A stretch of DNA of 64,000 nt. Origin: Climacteris rufus (taxonomy: Eukaryota; Chordata; Aves; Passeriformes; Climacteridae). Where the stretch lies: the NCBI GenBank assembly GCA_013398175.1, contig VZRZ01008701.1:343557-407556 (forward strand). Reading direction: 5' to 3'. Below, in pieces: positions 61,541-64,000 of the stretch (positions are counted from its first letter, which is position 1; every line of letters begins with the position of its first letter). The translations under genes were made by a program, and so were the position numbers. The notes below the pieces were generated by a model. The model searched no databases and had not been told where the DNA came from. It saw nothing but the letters and a program-made list of their open reading frames with translations.

Positions 61541-61870
61541 CTACATGCAGCTCTTATTATCTGTGGAGGCTTTCCTACAGATTTATATAATTTATTGTGC
61601 TGTACGTGACCAGACACAAGTGAAAAGAAAGATGCAACAAAGGACATTGCACAGCGGTTGATGGGCAGGACGAAAGTCCGTGAGGACTGCACGGTGGCTC
61701 AGCATCAGCTCTGCCTGTGCACTGAAATGCAAATGCACGTCGTTGTTGTTGGCTACGGTGGCAGGGCTGAAATTGGAGGAAGCAGATGCTGTAATCTGAT
61801 GATGATGTTGTTCTTGCTGAGTCTGAAGAATCACTTCAAGAGCTAGTAATGAGAGTCGCTGAAGCTAGTG
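61541..61870. promoter_or_regulatory. Candidate regulatory block with raised CpG and octamer
   Basis: Within about 300 bases there are seven or more CpGs (GTACGTGAC, CAGCGG, GACGAAAGTCCG, GCACGG, GCACGTCG, CTACGG, GTCGC) in a CpG-poor window. The block holds a perfect octamer ATGCAAAT at 61727-61734 and a MARE/AP-1-like TGCTGAGTC at 61815-61823. TTATCT (GATA-type) and TTTATATAATTTAT lie on the left. Retained CpGs plus complete motifs are typical of conserved, unmethylated enhancers. Function is inferred only. A small open frame here (61658-61846) looks non-coding. Confidence 0.28.
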
Positions 61871-62863
61871 TTGATTACAGACTACATCAGAATGTAAAAA
61901 GATAAAGGTGATGACACTTTTGAAATGGCATATTGCAGCCACAATATAAAGAAAGAGGTTGAGCAGTGAAGAAAATTCGGTTCCTAACAGACAGTGGATA
62001 AAAATTGAGAGTACCAGCTCTTGGAGGAAGGTGTCTCGTTCTATATTCTTGCATATGAACCATTGACTATTAAGGATCCCCAAAGAGAATGGTGAACACA
62101 AGACCAGGTGAATCACTGCACCTCTTTGCTCTGCTCTAGGAAGGGAGAATGTGAATGCAATAGAACAAAGCAGGTGGATTAGAAAATATGTGAGGATTTG
62201 TAACCTCAGGCTACCTCCAAAAGCCATCAAAGTGGACTTTGGGGTAGGAATATTTTAAATACTTTAAAAGTATTTAATACTTTAAAATACTACAAAATTA
62301 TTTTTAAAAGAATGTCTTCACAAGGGAGCAAAAAGAAACAATGCAAGAAGAAAGCAAAGGCAAGGTGAGTTGGTGGTTTGAAATGGGTACGTGTTCTCTA
62401 ATTTATCTGAGCAGGGGTCTCAGATGGAGGCTGAAGCTGTTTTTAAAAATTGTTATCAAGCAGGTTTTACAACCAGAAAACCCCTCATCTCGGGGACACA
62501 CAAATTTGTCAAACAGATCCAGCTGTAACAAAAACATACTCCCAAGGAGCAAATAGACAATCCTCTTAATAAGCCTCTGTTTTTCCAGGGACCCAAAATA
62601 CTGCAGATGTTCCTGGTGTCTCCAGTGTTTTTCCTGTGGCACAGACATGCAAAATTTTTTCCTTTGCCATAGTTAAACAGGAGGTTGTTCAAGGCAGGCA
62701 AGGTGGAGAGGGAAGAGGAGGGGAAACATACAAAATAAAACAGTGAGAGCTAAGCAAAGGATTATGAGGAACATCTGCTTTAAAAGAAGAAGCAGTCAAA
62801 AGCCACCTGAAGACAACAGTGCCACAACCAGCCACTGGAGGAGCTGAATATTTTGGCATTAGT
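61871..62863. other. Non-coding DNA with an AT-rich inverted repeat
   Basis: At 62257-62275, AAATACTTT and AAAGTATTT form a 9-base-arm inverted repeat with a 1-base centre. The string ACTTTAAAA recurs at 62279-62287. The minus-strand 121-codon open frame at 61865-62230 is rich in hydrophobic residues but has no family resemblance or splice context. Confidence 0.6.
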
Positions 62864-63478
62864 ATCACAGAATCACAGAATGGTGCAGGGTGGAAGGGGC
62901 CTTAAAGGTCATCTAGTTCCAAACACCTTGCCATGGGCAGGGACACCTTCCACTAGTCCAGGTTGCTTAGTTCCCCATCCATCCAGCCTGGCCTTGAACA
63001 CTGATGGGGATGGGGCATCTGCAGCTTCTCTGGGAAGCCTATTCCACTGCCTCATCACCCTCACTGTAAATATCTTCCTAGCATCTAATCTAAACCTACT
63101 CTCTTTCAGTTTGAAGCCACTGTCCCTTGTCCTGTCACTCCATGCACTTGTAAATAGTCTCTTCCATCTTTCTTGTTGCCTCCCTCCAGGTACTGGAAGG
63201 CCACAGTTAGGTCACTCTGGAGCCTTCTCTTTTCCAGGCTGAACAATCCCAATTCTTTTAGCCTTCCCTTGTAGGAGAGGTGCTCCATCCCTCTGATCAT
63301 CTTGGTGGCTGTCCTGTGGACTCACTCCAGGAGGTTCATTTCCTTCCTGTGCTGGGACCCCAGAGCTGGATACAGCATTGCTGGTGGGGTCTCAGCAGAG
63401 CAGAGCAGAGGGACAGAATCCCCTCCCTCTCCCTGCTGTCCACACTGCTGGTGATGCAGCCCAGGATATGGTTGTTAT
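62864..63478 (-). mobile_element. CR1 LINE, longest and best-preserved copy
   Basis: The left edge ATCACAGAATCACAGAATGG and GGGTGGAAGGGGCCTTAAAG are the reversed CR1 tail and first block, close to consensus. On the minus strand the C-terminal RT region is readable: MIRGMEHLSYKGRLKELGLFS near 63300-63235, then EKRRLQSDLTVAFQYLEGG (63234-63178) in the same frame. Upstream the match continues to about 63478, where homology to the element ends at its 5' truncation. The copy has a few frame-breaking changes and lacks the endonuclease and most of RT, so it is inactive. Confidence 0.95.
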
Positions 63479-64000
63479 CAGTCCTGCAGTCCGACCTAAT
63501 GGTGCTCCACCCCTGACCTTTTTTATTTTGTCACTTGGATTATCATTCTCATCTAGGGCTGTGCGTGGGTGCTATTTCCAGCAAGAGTCAGTTCTCAGCT
63601 TCCTTAACTGTGAAATATTAAGTCTCTGCACTGTAGTATTTTATCATATTGCATATTGGCCAATAGCCACATAATTTCCAGTTCATAAATGCACCATCAT
63701 CCATCAGACATGAGTGCTGAAGGTGTGAAACAGCTTTTGCAAAATTAAAGGGATTTCTAAATCCTTGCACTACAAGTAACTCCTGTTTTTATGTGACCAT
63801 TCATGAAACAAAGGATTGTCCATGGTTTTCTACCTCAAGACAACTGAAAATGGTCACAAATGGTCTAATTTGTTTTTTTCAGACAACTGAAACTGTGAAA
63901 ACTATAGAGCATGATTTTAGAAGAGCTGATGGCCTGGTTTGTGTCCCTTTAAATGTCACTGCTGTGTCACACTACTTCTGACACATTATGTCATGTGTGA
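63479..64000. other. Unique non-coding DNA to window end
   Basis: No gene, element or RNA recognised. The open frame 63378-63674 is mostly a read-through of the CR1 antisense sequence. Confidence 0.6.

Noticed and set aside
61865..62230. Hydrophobic 121-codon minus-strand frame resembling a membrane protein
   Set aside because: T-rich DNA gives Phe/Leu/Ile-rich frames. No splice context and no family features.
1..64000. Bacterial or phage features (operons, ribosome binding sites, CRISPR arrays)
   Set aside because: Repeat content and base composition are vertebrate. No long tightly packed ORFs and no direct-repeat/spacer arrays.
1..64000. tRNA, rRNA, snRNA and well-known microRNA genes
   Set aside because: No internal promoter boxes with cloverleaf folding and no recognisable U1-U6, 7SK or let-7-type sequence seen by eye.

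Overview
This window reads as nuclear DNA of a bird, most likely a neoavian and possibly a passerine. The main evidence is repeat content. The clearest interspersed elements are 5'-truncated CR1 LINEs with the avian 3' end, in which a short ATTCTATGA-type tail abuts a conserved block. Two pieces keep recognisable CR1 reverse-transcriptase C-terminal peptide (62864-63478 on the minus strand, 52846-53470 on the plus strand). There are no Alu, B1/B2 or L1 elements. The sequence is AT-rich and CpG-poor, with ordinary microsatellites. Species and chromosome cannot be told from the sequence alone.

The window looks like a gene desert or a very long intron. I found no complete protein-coding gene, no rRNA, tRNA or snRNA, no CpG island promoter and no CRISPR array. 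The open reading frames are short, fall in all six frames at the density expected of non-coding DNA, and mostly resemble no protein family I know. Four minus-strand segments (8997-9181, 15011-15133, 37823-37949, 50568-50704) and one plus-strand segment (22693-22861) have splice-like boundaries. The minus-strand segments also have an open frame. They are listed as candidate exons at low confidence.

Layout. 1-9 kb is unique DNA with a dense cluster of transcription-factor-like motifs at 5100-5350. 9-21 kb holds a CR1 tail (9203-9395), a row of three STAT-like sites (13287-13319), a probable LTR fragment (15538-15665), a 23-base A tract and an ORF-dense block (18053-18575) that may be an old retroviral remnant. 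21-32 kb has a MIR-like SINE relic, two (TG)n tracts, an imperfect triplicated repeat and a small inverted-repeat cluster. 32-46 kb has a CpG-bearing block, a candidate terminal exon at 37.8 kb, and old and younger CR1 scraps. 46-64 kb is the most repeat-rich part. It has CR1 pieces at 46.5, 52.0, 52.8-53.5, 56.8 and 62.9-63.5 kb, MIR-like relics at 54.4 and 57.3 kb, a (CA)n tract, and a perfect (AAT)n/(ATT)n palindrome at 60.36 kb.

No multi-gene pathway or new biological system could be supported. The most useful leads are the two candidate regulatory blocks (5.1-5.35 kb and 61.5-61.9 kb), the three-site STAT-like array, and the candidate minus-strand exons. Cross-species alignment or RNA data could settle these quickly.
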